This document shows, in pieces, positions 12,164-21,281 of a DNA stretch of 64,000 nt (its first letter is position 1; every line of letters starts with the position of its first letter). Both the position numbers and the translations under genes were made by a program. The notes beneath the pieces were generated by a model, which was not told the DNA's origin, searched no databases, and was given only the letters and a program-made list of their open reading frames with translations. The stretch spans positions 5,084,001 to 5,148,000 of the forward strand of contig NC_022663.1 of assembly GCF_000157895.3 (NCBI RefSeq), given 5' to 3'. The DNA comes from Mycobacterium kansasii ATCC 12478. GTDB lineage: Bacteria; Actinomycetota; Actinomycetes; Mycobacteriales; Mycobacteriaceae.

Positions 12164-14136
12164 CCGCGACTTTCGCGGACGCGCCGCCCGAACACTCGGT
12201 TACGTTGCGCCGCAACACAATAGGTGCCTTAGCCGCGGGCGCCGTAACGACGGGTCTCGGTATATTGGGAATTGCGTTGGGGCTCAACGGCGTGTTCGGT
12301 GCGCTGCCACGAGCGCGGGTCGAGTGGCTGGTGCCGATGATCGGCGTCGACCTGGATCTGAGCCGGTTGGGCGCGTTCTTTATGGCGCTGACCGGTGCGG
12401 TAGCCGTCGTCGTCGGCGTTTACAGCATCGGATACGCACGCCTGGAACGGGCCGGCGCCGTCGCGCTCACGACGCTTCCCGTTTTCGTCGGTGCGATGCT
12501 GCTCGTTCCGGCCGCCGGCTCGGTGACCACCTTCCTCCTGGCGTGGGAATTGATGGCGCTCAGTTCGCTCGTCCTGCTGCTTACGAATCATCGCCGTAGC
12601 GAAGTTCGCTGCGCCGCAATGTACTACGCGGTGATGACCCAGTTGGGCTTCGCCGCGATCCTGCTGGCTTTGATGGTGCTGACGGCGGCGGCCGGAACGG
12701 ATCGGTTCGCCGACATGGCCGAGATCCCGGACGGAGTACGCACTACCGTATTCTTGCTGACGCTGGTGGGCTTCGGTTCCAAAGCCGGCCTGCTGCCGCT
12801 GCATGCCTGGCTGCCGAGAGCGCACCCGGAAGCGCCCAGCCCCGCATCGGCATTGATGAGCGCCGCCATGGTCAACCTCGGCATCTACGGTCTGATCCGC
12901 GTCGATGTGCAGGTGTTGGGGCCCGGCCCCAGGTGGTGGGGCGTGGCCCTGCTGGCGGTCGGCGCTGTCACCGCGTTGTACGGGGTGCTGCAGGCCTCGG
13001 TAGCCGCAGATCTCAAACGCCTGCTTGGGTTTTCGACGATCGAAAACATGGGACTGGTCACCCTTGCGCTCGGGGCGGCCATGCTGCTGTCGGCGGCCGG
13101 GGCCGCTGCGGCGGCCATGATCGCGATGACAGCGGCGCTGTTGCACCTGGTCGCCCACGCCGCATTCAAAAGTCTCGGGTTCTTGGCGGCCGGGTCGGTG
13201 CTGCTGACAACAGGACTGCGTGACCTCGACAAGCTGGGCGGTCTGGCCCGGAAAATGCCTTACACCGCAGTATTTTTCGGCATCGCCGCATTGGGTGCCT
13301 CGGGGCTGCCGTTGGGCGCCGGGTTCGTCAGTGAATGGCTGCTGGTGCAGTCGTTGATCCACGCACGTCCCGAGCACAACACCGTCGTGGGGCTGGTGAC
13401 TCCGCTGGGCGTCGGCGCGGTGGCCCTGACCACCGGTTTGGGTGTGGCCGCGATGGTGAAGGCGTTCGGCACCGGATTTTTGGCGCGACCGCGTTCGGAG
13501 GCCGCGGCTCACGCGCGCGAGGCGCCGGCCAGCATGCTCGCCGGCATGGCAGTCGCCGCGGTCGGCTGTGTGGTGGTTGGGGTGCTGCCGTTCATCATCG
13601 CCGAGACCCTGCAGTCGGTGCTCGACACCCTGCCTTCATCCCGGCACGCCGATCTCACCGGCCTGGGTCCGATGCTGCGGCTGCCGGGTATTGACGCCTC
13701 GATCGCGCCCGGCCCGCTGGCCGTGGCCCTGGTCCTCGCCGTCTTGGTTGTGCTGGCCCTGGCCCGCTGGGGGTCGCGTCACCGCCCGGACTCCGTGAGG
13801 TCGCCGTTGTGGGCCTGCGGCGCCGACGAACTCAGTTCCCGCATGGAATACACGGCGACGTCGTTCGCCCAGCCACTGCAGCGGGTCTTCGACGACGTGT
13901 TGCGGCCCGACACCGGCATCGAGGTGACTCATCTGGAGCACACCCGCTATCACGTGGAAAAGATCGCCTACCGTGCCGAGTTGGCCGACGCCATCGAGGA
14001 TCACGTCTACATGCCGGTCCTGCGGGCCGTCGCCTGGAGCGCACAAGCCATTCGGTGCGCGCACAACGGAAGCGTGCACCTCTACCTCGGCTACGGAGCG
14101 CTGGGAGTCCTGATCATCTTGGTGGTTGCGCGATGA
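12160..14136 (+). CDS. HyfB/NuoL-like antiporter subunit (Rv0083-like)
   Basis: Large polytopic membrane protein (658 residues) of the NuoL/M/N (MrpA/D-like) antiporter family, with around 15 hydrophobic helices. The conserved proton-channel signatures are visible: ELMALSSLVLLL, then LPLHAWLPRAHPEAPSPASALMS, with further charged residues in LKRLLGFSTIENMG and LLHLVAHAAFKSLGFLAAG. GTG 12160 overlaps the preceding stop (GTGA), giving translational coupling. The open frame also extends upstream inside the previous gene, but that start would overlap more. It probably translocates ions within the hydrogenase-like complex. Confidence 0.9.
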   Translation: MTATFADAPPEHSVTLRRNTIGALAAGAVTTGLGILGIALGLNGVFGALPRARVEWLVPMIGVDLDLSRLGAFFMALTGAVAVVVGVYSIGYARLERAGAVALTTLPVFVGAMLLVPAAGSVTTFLLAWELMALSSLVLLLTNHRRSEVRCAAMYYAVMTQLGFAAILLALMVLTAAAGTDRFADMAEIPDGVRTTVFLLTLVGFGSKAGLLPLHAWLPRAHPEAPSPASALMSAAMVNLGIYGLIRVDVQVLGPGPRWWGVALLAVGAVTALYGVLQASVAADLKRLLGFSTIENMGLVTLALGAAMLLSAAGAAAAAMIAMTAALLHLVAHAAFKSLGFLAAGSVLLTTGLRDLDKLGGLARKMPYTAVFFGIAALGASGLPLGAGFVSEWLLVQSLIHARPEHNTVVGLVTPLGVGAVALTTGLGVAAMVKAFGTGFLARPRSEAAAHAREAPASMLAGMAVAAVGCVVVGVLPFIIAETLQSVLDTLPSSRHADLTGLGPMLRLPGIDASIAPGPLAVALVLAVLVVLALARWGSRHRPDSVRSPLWACGADELSSRMEYTATSFAQPLQRVFDDVLRPDTGIEVTHLEHTRYHVEKIAYRAELADAIEDHVYMPVLRAVAWSAQAIRCAHNGSVHLYLGYGALGVLIILVVAR

Positions 14137-15092
14137 ATGTTCTTTCCGCGGTTGCCGGCGCAGCGCAGATCGGTGCGGTCATGACCGGCGCACCACTGGT
14201 CGTGGGATTGATGCGGCAAGTCCGGGCCCGATCCGAGGGGCGTTGCGGTGCAGGTGTTTTGCAGCCCTGGCGGGATCTGCGTAAGCAGTTGCGCAAGCAG
14301 CAGGTCACCCCGGACGGCACCACACTGGTGTTCGCGGCGGCACCGGTGGTGGTCGCGGCCACCACATTGCTGATAGCTGCGATTGCGCCGCTGGCCGCGA
14401 CCGGTTCACCGCTGGACTCGGTCGCTGATCTGTTCGTGGTCGTGGGCCTGTTGTTCCTCGGCACCGTCGCATTGACGTTGGCGGGAATCGACACCGGTAC
14501 CTCGTTCGGCGGTATGGGCGCCAGCCGGGAGATCACGATCGCGGCCCTGGTGGAACCGACCATTCTGCTTGCCGTCTTCGCGCTGTCCATCCCCGCCGGG
14601 TCGGCCAACCTCGGCGCGGTCGTCGCGTTCAGCCTCGAGAATCCCGCGGAAATGGTGTCGCTGGCCGGAATTCTGGCGTTCGTGGCCCTGGTGATCGTCG
14701 TCATCGCCGAAACCGGACGCCTCCCGGTGGACAATCCCGCCACCCACCTGGAACTGACCATGGTGCACGAGGCGATGGTGCTCGAATACGCGGGACCCAA
14801 GCTTGCGCTGGTCGAGTGGGCCAGCGGCATGCGCCTCACCGTGCTGCTGGCCCTGCTGGCCAACCTTTTTTTCCCGTGGGGAATCGCGGGTGACAGGCCG
14901 AGCTTGGTCGGTGTGGGGATAGGCGTCGCGGCGGTCGCCATCAAGGTCGCCGTGGCCGCGGTCGTCCTGGCCGGCGCGGAGGTCTTCATCGCCAAGCTAC
15001 GACTATTCCGGGTGCCCGAGCTGCTCGCCGGCTCGTTCCTGTTGGCCCTGTTGGCCGTGACATCGGCCAACTTCTTTACGGCCCAGGCGTGA
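14133..15092 (+). CDS. HyfC/HycD/NuoH-like membrane subunit (Rv0084-like)
   Basis: Membrane subunit of 319 residues homologous to NuoH of complex I and HycD of formate hydrogenlyase; Rv0084 is of similar size. It links the peripheral iron-sulfur module to the ion-pumping arm. About eight hydrophobic helices. The conserved cytoplasmic loop with acidic residues is visible in [29 protein letters not shown] (spanning roughly 14706-14790), and the [18 protein letters not shown] segment is typical of the group. ATG 14133 overlaps the stop of the preceding gene (ATGA). Confidence 0.9.
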   Translation: MNVLSAVAGAAQIGAVMTGAPLVVGLMRQVRARSEGRCGAGVLQPWRDLRKQLRKQQVTPDGTTLVFAAAPVVVAATTLLIAAIAPLAATGSPLDSVADLFVVVGLLFLGTVALTLAGIDTGTSFGGMGASREITIAALVEPTILLAVFALSIPAGSANLGAVVAFSLENPAEMVSLAGILAFVALVIVVIAETGRLPVDNPATHLELTMVHEAMVLEYAGPKLALVEWASGMRLTVLLALLANLFFPWGIAGDRPSLVGVGIGVAAVAIKVAVAAVVLAGAEVFIAKLRLFRVPELLAGSFLLALLAVTSANFFTAQA

Positions 15093-15096
15093 CGGC

Positions 15097-15756
15097 ATGA
15101 CGGAGCTCAACTATGCGGGCGTGCTGGAACTCGCGCCGGGTGGGCTGATACTGACCGCGGTGCTGCTCGTATGGCGGCGTGACCTGCGCTCCATCGTGCG
15201 GCTGCTGGCGGCCCAGGGCGTCGCACTGGCAGCGATTCCGATCATCGTCGGCGGCCACTCCCATGACTGGGAGCCGGTCGGGGTCGGGGTCGCGCTGCTC
15301 GTGCTGCGCGGGGCGGTGCTGCCGGCGCTACTTGCCCACGCGCTGGGCGCCGAAGATGCGCCGCGCGAGGCGACTCCGCTGATCAACACCACTGCGTCGC
15401 TACTGATTGCGGCGGGCCTGACGGTGGTCGCGCTGGCAGTCACTCGACCGTTGGTGGCACTGGACCCCGATGCGGCGGTCAGCGCCGCCCCGGCAGGCCT
15501 GGCGGTGGTGTTGATCGCCTTGTTCGTGATGGTGACCCGACGGCACGCCATCTCGCAGGCCGCCGGATTTCTCATGCTGGACAACGGGATTGCGGCTACC
15601 ACATTTTTGCTGACCGCCGGGGTGCCGCTGATCGTCGAATTGGGCGCCTCACTGGATGTGCTGTTCGCGTTGATCGTGCTCGGCGTGTTGACCGGACGAC
15701 TGCGCCGGATGTTCGGCGGCACCGATCTGGACCGGCTGCAGAGATTGCGAGACTGA
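15097..15756 (+). CDS. HyfE-like membrane subunit (HycP, Rv0085-like)
   Basis: Hydrophobic protein of 219 residues resembling Rv0085 (HycP) and HyfE of hydrogenase 4, which has a NuoK-like core. Six or seven predicted membrane helices. A C-terminal segment [14 protein letters not shown] (bases 15614-15650) with a buried glutamate, and the basic tail [19 protein letters not shown], are typical. ATG 15097 lies four bases after the preceding stop. The stop overlaps the next start by one base (TGATG). Probably a structural and ion-path subunit of the membrane arm. Confidence 0.87.
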   Translation: MTELNYAGVLELAPGGLILTAVLLVWRRDLRSIVRLLAAQGVALAAIPIIVGGHSHDWEPVGVGVALLVLRGAVLPALLAHALGAEDAPREATPLINTTASLLIAAGLTVVALAVTRPLVALDPDAAVSAAPAGLAVVLIALFVMVTRRHAISQAAGFLMLDNGIAATTFLLTAGVPLIVELGASLDVLFALIVLGVLTGRLRRMFGGTDLDRLQRLRD

Positions 15757-17222
15757 TGACCGTTCTGATGCTGGTGCCGATACTCGCGCCGCTGATCGCG
15801 GCCGTCGTCGCGATGGCCGGCGGCTGGCGCCGGTGGACGGCGACACTGACCGTGTTGTCCGCGGTGGCCGTGCTCGCCTCGGGCGTGGCGCTTGGTGTCC
15901 AGACCGCAGCCCGACCGCGTGTCCTGCTGGCGGGGATGCTGCGCGTCGATGCGCTGTCGGTGACCATGCTCATCGTCATCGGCGTGGTCGGCAGCTTGGC
16001 CACCTGGGCAAGCATCGGATACCTCGACTCAGAACTCGAGGACGATCACACCGACCTCCGTGACGCGCGGCGGTACGGTGCGCTGACGCCGGCGTTCCTG
16101 TCGGCGATGGCGGTCGCCGTGTGCGCCAACAATATTGGCGTGATCTGGGTCGCGGTGGAAGCCACCACCGTGATCACGGCCTTTCTGGTCGGACACCGTC
16201 GTACCCGCACCGCCTTGGAGGCCACCTGGAAGTACGTGGTGATCTGCTCGGTCGGTATCGCCGTGGCGTTTCTCGGTACCGCCATGTTGTATTTCGCGGC
16301 CCGGCACGCCGGCGCCGTCGGCGCGACGGCGCTGGATCTCGATGTCTTGACTGCGCACGCCGCCCACCTCGACCCGGCCGTTACCCGGCTGGCCGGCGGG
16401 CTGCTGCTGATCGGATATGGCGCCAAAGTCGGGCTGGTTCCGTTTCACGGATGGCTGGCCGACGCGCACAGCCAGGCGCCGGCACCGGTGTCGGCGCTGA
16501 TGAGTGGGGTGTTGCTCTCGGTGGCTTTTTCGGTGCTGATCCGGCTGCGGCCGATCATCGACGCGGCGGTGGGGCCGGGCTTCCTGCGCTCCGGACTCCT
16601 GACGGCCGGCCTCGCGACGGTCCTTATCGCAGCGTTATTGCTCACTGTCACAACGGATCTCAAGCGTATGCTGGCATACTCGTCGATGGAGAACATGGGG
16701 TTGATCGCGATCGCGGCGGCCGCGGGCACCAAGCTGGCGATCGCGGCTTTGCTGCTGCATGTGCTTGCGCACGGCATCGGCAAGACGGTGCTGTTCCTGG
16801 CCGGGGGACAGTTGCAGGCCGCGCACGACTCTACGGCGATCGGCGAGATCACCGCGGTGCTGTCGCGGTCCCGGTTGGTCGGGTGGTCGTTCGCCGTCGG
16901 CGTCATTGCCTTGCTCGGGTTGCCGCCTTTCGCCATGTTCGCCAGCGAGGTGGCGATCGCTCGATCGCTCGCCAGTGCCGGGCTTTCCTGGGTACTCGGC
17001 GTCGCGCTGGTGTTGATGGTGGTGGCTTTCGCCGCTGTGGCGGGCAACGCGCAGCGGATCCTGCTCGGGGTGCCGAGCGCCGGAGCTCCGCGGATCGCCG
17101 TGCCCGCCACGGTGGCGGCCGCAGTGACGACCGGCGTCATCGCGTCGGTCGCGCTGGGTGCTACGGCGGGCCCGCTCGCCGGGTTGTTCAATGCGGCCGC
17201 CGGCCAGTTCGGGGCGGGTTGA
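15756..17222 (+). CDS. HyfF/NuoN-like antiporter subunit (HycQ, Rv0086-like)
   Basis: Second antiporter-like membrane subunit (488 residues, the same length as Rv0086) with about 14 helices. The NuoL/M/N signature VGLVPFHGWLADAHSQAPAP is present near residue 225, with the lysine-containing LKRMLAYSSMENMG and the histidine-rich LLLHVLAHGIGKTVLFLAGG further on. An early glutamate in VAVEATTVITAF matches the conserved TM5 glutamate of this family. It is translationally coupled on both sides by one-base start/stop overlaps, so the membrane arm should be made in fixed ratio. Confidence 0.9.
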   Translation: MTVLMLVPILAPLIAAVVAMAGGWRRWTATLTVLSAVAVLASGVALGVQTAARPRVLLAGMLRVDALSVTMLIVIGVVGSLATWASIGYLDSELEDDHTDLRDARRYGALTPAFLSAMAVAVCANNIGVIWVAVEATTVITAFLVGHRRTRTALEATWKYVVICSVGIAVAFLGTAMLYFAARHAGAVGATALDLDVLTAHAAHLDPAVTRLAGGLLLIGYGAKVGLVPFHGWLADAHSQAPAPVSALMSGVLLSVAFSVLIRLRPIIDAAVGPGFLRSGLLTAGLATVLIAALLLTVTTDLKRMLAYSSMENMGLIAIAAAAGTKLAIAALLLHVLAHGIGKTVLFLAGGQLQAAHDSTAIGEITAVLSRSRLVGWSFAVGVIALLGLPPFAMFASEVAIARSLASAGLSWVLGVALVLMVVAFAAVAGNAQRILLGVPSAGAPRIAVPATVAAAVTTGVIASVALGATAGPLAGLFNAAAGQFGAG

Positions 17223-18706
17223 TGGAGCGAAACATGGTGCGGCGAAAGGTATCCGGTGATGAACTCGCCAGGTCGGTGAGCGAGTTGCTGGCGGCCGGCT
17301 ATCGTCTGGCCCTGGTTGCCGCGCATGACGACGGCGAGACCCTGAGGATCGTCTACCTGCTGCTGGCGGGACAGCCGGACCGCCGCGTGGAGCTAACCTT
17401 GACCACCGACGCGGCGACTCCGTCGGTTCCGTCCCTGGGGCATCTGTCGATTCCCGCGGGTCGTTTCGAGCGGGAGATGATGGACTTGTACGGGGTTGTG
17501 CCACAAGGGCATCCGCAACCGCGGCGGCTGGTGCGGCATGGGCATTGGCCCCAGGAGTGGTATCCGATGCGCCGTAACGCCGGTCAGCCGCCACCGTTTC
17601 CGAATGCCGGCCGGTTCCCGTTCCTGACCGTCGACGGGCCGGGCGTTTACGAAATACCGGTCGGGCCGGTGCACGCCGGCCTGATCGAGCCCGGGCATTT
17701 CCGGTTCTCCGTCATCGGCGAATCGGTGTTGCGGCTCAAGGCTCGATTGTGGTTCGTCCACCGCGGTATCGAGAAACTCTTCGAGGGACGAAACGCGCTC
17801 GGCGCCATGGGGTCGGTCGAACTTGCCGAGCGGATCAGCGGTGACAGCGCGGCTGCCCATTCCCTGGCGTACAGCCTGGCCGTCGAGGAGGCCTTGGGAT
17901 TGACCGCGCCCGAACATGTGCACCGGCTGCGGGCCCTGCTTGTTGAACTGGAACGGCTCTACAACCACGCCACCGATCTGGGTGCGCTGGCCAACGACGT
18001 CGGCTTTGCGCTGGCCAACGCCCATGCCCAGCGCGTTCGCGAACGGCTGCTGCGGATCAACCGGCGGGTGACCGGACATCGCCTGCTGCGTGGCGCGATC
18101 CGCCCCGGCGGCGTGGTGCTGCAAGAGCTTCCCGAACCTGACGAATTGCGTGCGCTGGCACACGAGGTCGCCGAAATCAGCGACCTGACACTGCGCAACA
18201 CGGTGGTCTATGACCGGTTTGCCGATACCGCTGTGCTGACGCGTGACGACGCGCATACCGTCGGTTGTCTCGGGTATGTCGCTCGGGCCAGCGGCATCGC
18301 CACCGATTCGCGCCTCGATCACCCGACCACCACACTGCCGGTCACCGCGGTACCCGGCAGCGGCGGTGACGTACTGGCCCGCTACACAATTCGGCGTGAC
18401 GAATTCGCCGCATCGGTCGCGCTGGCGTGCACCCTGATCGAGGATCACCGCGGCTCGTTGCGATCCAACGCGTCACTGACGGCGACACCCGGCAACTCCG
18501 GGGTGGGCATCGTCGAAGGCTGGCGCGGCACGGTCGTACACCGGGTGGAAGTCGACGAGTCGGGGCGCATCACCCGATGCAAGATCGTCGACCCTTCCTG
18601 GTTCAACTGGCCCGCGTTGCCGGTCGCCATGGCCGACACGATCGTCCCGGACTTTCCGCTTGCCAACAAGAGCTTCAACCTGTCCTATGCGGGCAATGAC
18701 CTCTAG
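17222..18706 (+). CDS. HycE/NuoCD-like large subunit lacking [NiFe] ligands (Rv0087-like)
   Basis: Fusion of an N-terminal NuoC-like domain (REMMDLYGVVPQGHPQPRRL near residue 85) and a C-terminal NuoD/hydrogenase large-subunit domain; 494 residues, close to Rv0087. In true [NiFe] hydrogenases two CxxC motifs hold the metal site. Here the first is ERISGDSAAAHS (cysteines replaced by serine) and the C-terminal one is DPSWFNW. No CxxC occurs anywhere in the protein, so no nickel-iron centre can form and hydrogen turnover is not expected despite the HycE name. The ATG at 17222 overlaps the preceding TGA. The sequence ends at FNLSYAGNDL with no cleavable maturation tail evident. Confidence 0.9.
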   Translation: MERNMVRRKVSGDELARSVSELLAAGYRLALVAAHDDGETLRIVYLLLAGQPDRRVELTLTTDAATPSVPSLGHLSIPAGRFEREMMDLYGVVPQGHPQPRRLVRHGHWPQEWYPMRRNAGQPPPFPNAGRFPFLTVDGPGVYEIPVGPVHAGLIEPGHFRFSVIGESVLRLKARLWFVHRGIEKLFEGRNALGAMGSVELAERISGDSAAAHSLAYSLAVEEALGLTAPEHVHRLRALLVELERLYNHATDLGALANDVGFALANAHAQRVRERLLRINRRVTGHRLLRGAIRPGGVVLQELPEPDELRALAHEVAEISDLTLRNTVVYDRFADTAVLTRDDAHTVGCLGYVARASGIATDSRLDHPTTTLPVTAVPGSGGDVLARYTIRRDEFAASVALACTLIEDHRGSLRSNASLTATPGNSGVGIVEGWRGTVVHRVEVDESGRITRCKIVDPSWFNWPALPVAMADTIVPDFPLANKSFNLSYAGNDL

Positions 18707-18724
18707 CTGCCGAGCAGACTGGCC

Positions 18725-18780
18725 GAGCAGACGCAGAATCGCACGAAATCAGCGATTTCGATGCGATTCCGCGTCTGCTG
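18725..18780. repeat. 56-base palindromic intergenic repeat, copy B
   Basis: Second copy of the palindrome at 11165-11220, with four substitutions in 56 bases. It starts 18 bases after the HycE-like stop codon and is preceded by a partial duplicate of its own left end (GCCGAGCAGACT at 18710-18721). With copy A it brackets the seven-gene cluster. It could fold into a long hairpin at the 3' end of the operon transcript. Confidence 0.85.
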
Positions 18781-18837
18781 AGCGGACGGGGTCGACCCGA
18801 CAGCTACCGCACGAGGGCGGTGCGGCACGATTGGCGG

Positions 18838-19692
18838 GTGCCCGAATCCGGCTCACCAGCTGACCAGGAGACAGCCGATCCAGACCTGCTGATCGACTTC
18901 AGGAATGTCTCGCTGCGCCGCAACGGGCGCAGCTTGGTGGGGCCGCTGGATTGGGCTGTCGAACTCGACGAACGCTGGGTGATCATCGGTCCCAACGGGG
19001 CCGGCAAGACGTCGCTGCTGCGCATCGCCGCGGCAGCCGAGCACCCGTCGACCGGAGTCGCATTCGTGCTCGGTGAACGGCTCGGCCGAGTCGATGTGTC
19101 GGAGTTGCGTGCCCGGATCGGACTGAGCTCGTCGGCCCTGGCGCAGCGGGTGCCCATCGACGAAGTGGTGCGCGACCTTGTCGTCTCAGCCGGATATGCC
19201 GTGTTCGGCCGGTGGCGGGAGCAGTATGACGACGTCGACTACCGGCGTGCCGTCGACATGCTCGAAAGCCTGGGGGCCGAACACCTGGCCGACCGCACCT
19301 ACGGAACGCTGTCCGAAGGCGAGCGCAAGCGGGTGCTGATCGCCCGGGCCCTGATGACAGACCCGGAACTGCTGCTGCTCGACGAACCCGCCGCGGGCCT
19401 GGACCTCGGCGGCCGCGAGGAGCTGGTGGCGCGGCTGGCCGACCTCGCCGCCGACCCGGATGCGCCCGCGCTGGTGCTGGTCACCCACCATGTGGAGGAA
19501 GTGCCGCCCGGGTTCAGCCACTGCCTGCTGCTGGCCGAAGGCCAGGTCGTCGCGGCCGGCCTGCTGCCAGACGTGCTGACCGCGGAAAACCTGTCCACCG
19601 CGTTCGGCCAGCAGATCGCCGTGGACGTCGTCGACGGGCGATACTTCGCCAGGCGGGTCCGCACCCGCGCAGCTCATCGGAGGCAGCCATGA
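18838..19692 (+). CDS. ABC transporter ATP-binding protein
   Basis: Single ABC ATPase domain (284 residues from this start), counterpart of Rv3041c. Walker A is IIGPNGAGKTSL, the signature is TLSEGERKRVLIARAL, Walker B is LLLLDEPAAGLDL, and the H-loop is VTHHVEEVP. The pattern resembles the ModF/YlmA-like class of ATPases often encoded without a permease, and none is adjacent. Two GTG starts are possible, 18820 and 18838, and neither has a good ribosome binding site; I favour 18838 weakly. Its last bases overlap the start of the Nudix gene (ATGA). The transported substrate is unknown. Confidence 0.88.
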   Translation: MPESGSPADQETADPDLLIDFRNVSLRRNGRSLVGPLDWAVELDERWVIIGPNGAGKTSLLRIAAAAEHPSTGVAFVLGERLGRVDVSELRARIGLSSSALAQRVPIDEVVRDLVVSAGYAVFGRWREQYDDVDYRRAVDMLESLGAEHLADRTYGTLSEGERKRVLIARALMTDPELLLLDEPAAGLDLGGREELVARLADLAADPDAPALVLVTHHVEEVPPGFSHCLLLAEGQVVAAGLLPDVLTAENLSTAFGQQIAVDVVDGRYFARRVRTRAAHRRQP

Positions 19693-20525
19693 ACTCACCG
19701 CCGGAGCAGGTGCCCCTGGTGCCACGGCCCGCAGCGACCGTGATGCTGGTCCGGGACGCGGAGCCCGATTCCGGGGCCGGCTTGTCCGTTTTCCTGATGC
19801 GGCGCCACTCCGCCATGGATTTCGCAGCCGGGGTGATGGTGTTTCCCGGCGGCGGCGTCGACGACCGGGACCGCAATGCCGATATCGCGTGGGCGGGCCC
19901 GCCGCCGCTGTGGTGGGCACAGCGCTTCGGCACCGAACCCGACCTCGCCGAGGCGTTGGTGTGCGCCGCTGCTCGCGAGACGTTCGAGGAATCGGGGGTG
20001 CTGTTCGCCGGACCGGCGCACGACCCGAACAGCATCGTGCGTGACGCCTCCGTGTACCGCGAGTACCGCGCGGCCCTGGCCGACCGCACGCTGTCCTTCG
20101 CGGACTTCCTGGGCCGCGAAGATCTGGTGCTGCGCTCCGACCTGCTGCGCCCCTGGGCCAATTGGGTCACCCCGGAGGCTGAGCTCACCCGTCGTTACGA
20201 CACCTATTTCTTCGTCGGAGCCCTGCCGGAAGGTCAGCGTGCCGACGGTGAGAACACCGAGTCCGACCGGGCCGACTGGACGCTGCCCCAGGACGCCATC
20301 GACGACTTCGCTGCCGGGCGAAACATCTTGCTGCCGCCCACCTGGACCCAACTCGATGCGCTGGCGGGCCGGACGGTGGCCGACGTGCTGGCCGTGGAGC
20401 GCACGATTGTGCCGGTGCAACCCAACCTCGCGCTGCAGGGGGACAACTGGGAGATCGAATTCTTCGACTCCGACCGCTACAACCAGGCGCGCCGCTCCGG
20501 CGGATTCACCGCGTGGCCGCTATGA
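19689..20525 (+). CDS. Nudix hydrolase
   Basis: Nudix superfamily pyrophosphohydrolase of 278 residues, counterpart of Rv3040c. The Nudix helix is recognisable as [13 protein letters not shown] (RExxEExGU core). The glycine-rich start of the box ([12 protein letters not shown]) is separated from it by an insertion of about 30 residues, as in NUDT19-like and CoA-diphosphatase-like proteins. Substrates in that group include CoA derivatives, which would suit the enoyl-CoA hydratase encoded next, but this is inference. ATG 19689 overlaps the ABC ATPase stop, and its own stop overlaps the echA17-like start. Confidence 0.9.
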   Translation: MNSPPEQVPLVPRPAATVMLVRDAEPDSGAGLSVFLMRRHSAMDFAAGVMVFPGGGVDDRDRNADIAWAGPPPLWWAQRFGTEPDLAEALVCAAARETFEESGVLFAGPAHDPNSIVRDASVYREYRAALADRTLSFADFLGREDLVLRSDLLRPWANWVTPEAELTRRYDTYFFVGALPEGQRADGENTESDRADWTLPQDAIDDFAAGRNILLPPTWTQLDALAGRTVADVLAVERTIVPVQPNLALQGDNWEIEFFDSDRYNQARRSGGFTAWPL

Positions 20526-21271
20526 GGGAGTTCGTCGGCGTCGTCGCCAACGAGGGCCTGGCCACGCTGGTGGTGTCGCGACCGCCGACCAACGCGATGA
20601 CTCGCCAGGTCTACCGGGAAATCGTTTCCGCGGCAGACGATTTGGGCCGCCGCGAGGACGTCGCAGCGGTCATCCTGTTCGGCGGCCACGAGATCTTTTC
20701 CGCCGGCGACGATATGCCCGAGTTGCGCACGCTGACCGCGACCGAGGCCGATACCGCCGCACGGGTGCGGCGCGATGCCATCGACGCCGTGGCGGCGATC
20801 CCCAAGCCGACCGTGGCCGCGATCACCGGATACGCGTTGGGCGCCGGCTTCACCCTGGCGCTGGCCGCCGACTGGCGGGTCAGCGGCGACAACGTGAAGT
20901 TCGGCGCGACGGAGATCTTGGCCGGGCTGATACCCGGCGGAGGTGGCATGGCGCGCCTGACCCAGGTCACCGGTCCCAGCAGGGCCAAGGAGCTGGTGTT
21001 CAGCGGGCGCTTCTTCGACGCCGAGGAGGCGTTGGAGCTCGGGCTGATCGACGACATGGTGGCGCCCGACGACGTCTACGACTCCGCGGTCGGGTGGGCG
21101 CGCCGCTTCGTCGACGGCCCGCCCCGCGCGCTCGCCGCCGCCAAGGCCGTCATCAACGACGTCCTCGAACTGGAACCGGCGCTGCGACCCGCCGCAGAAC
21201 GGCGTCGTTACGTCGAGGTGTTCGCCGAATGTCAAGGCGGCGGCGGCAAGGGCGACGACGCCGGCCGTTAG
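20522..21271 (+). CDS. echA17: Enoyl-CoA hydratase/isomerase family protein
   Basis: Crotonase-fold enzyme of 249 residues matching Rv3039c EchA17, predicted to act on acyl-CoA in beta-oxidation or a related pathway. Oxyanion-hole segments are [15 protein letters not shown] and [18 protein letters not shown]. The glutamate of [14 protein letters not shown] fits the first catalytic position of hydratases, but the second catalytic glutamate position looks non-acidic, so the true reaction may differ. I chose ATG 20522, which overlaps the Nudix stop (ATGA); a GTG at 20513 is also possible. Confidence 0.92.
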   Translation: MREFVGVVANEGLATLVVSRPPTNAMTRQVYREIVSAADDLGRREDVAAVILFGGHEIFSAGDDMPELRTLTATEADTAARVRRDAIDAVAAIPKPTVAAITGYALGAGFTLALAADWRVSGDNVKFGATEILAGLIPGGGGMARLTQVTGPSRAKELVFSGRFFDAEEALELGLIDDMVAPDDVYDSAVGWARRFVDGPPRALAAAKAVINDVLELEPALRPAAERRRYVEVFAECQGGGGKGDDAGR

Positions 21272-21281
21272 GCTTCCCGGT

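Noticed and set aside
12229..13512. Minus-strand open frame opposite the HyfB-like gene
   Set aside because: Rich in Gln, Arg and His with no hydrophobic or domain pattern, as expected for the complement of a membrane-protein gene.
16121..17221. Upstream in-frame extension of the HycE-like subunit over the HycQ-like gene
   Set aside because: The sequence before 17222 is Arg-rich and overlaps a clear membrane-protein gene; the ATG overlapping the previous stop is the natural start.
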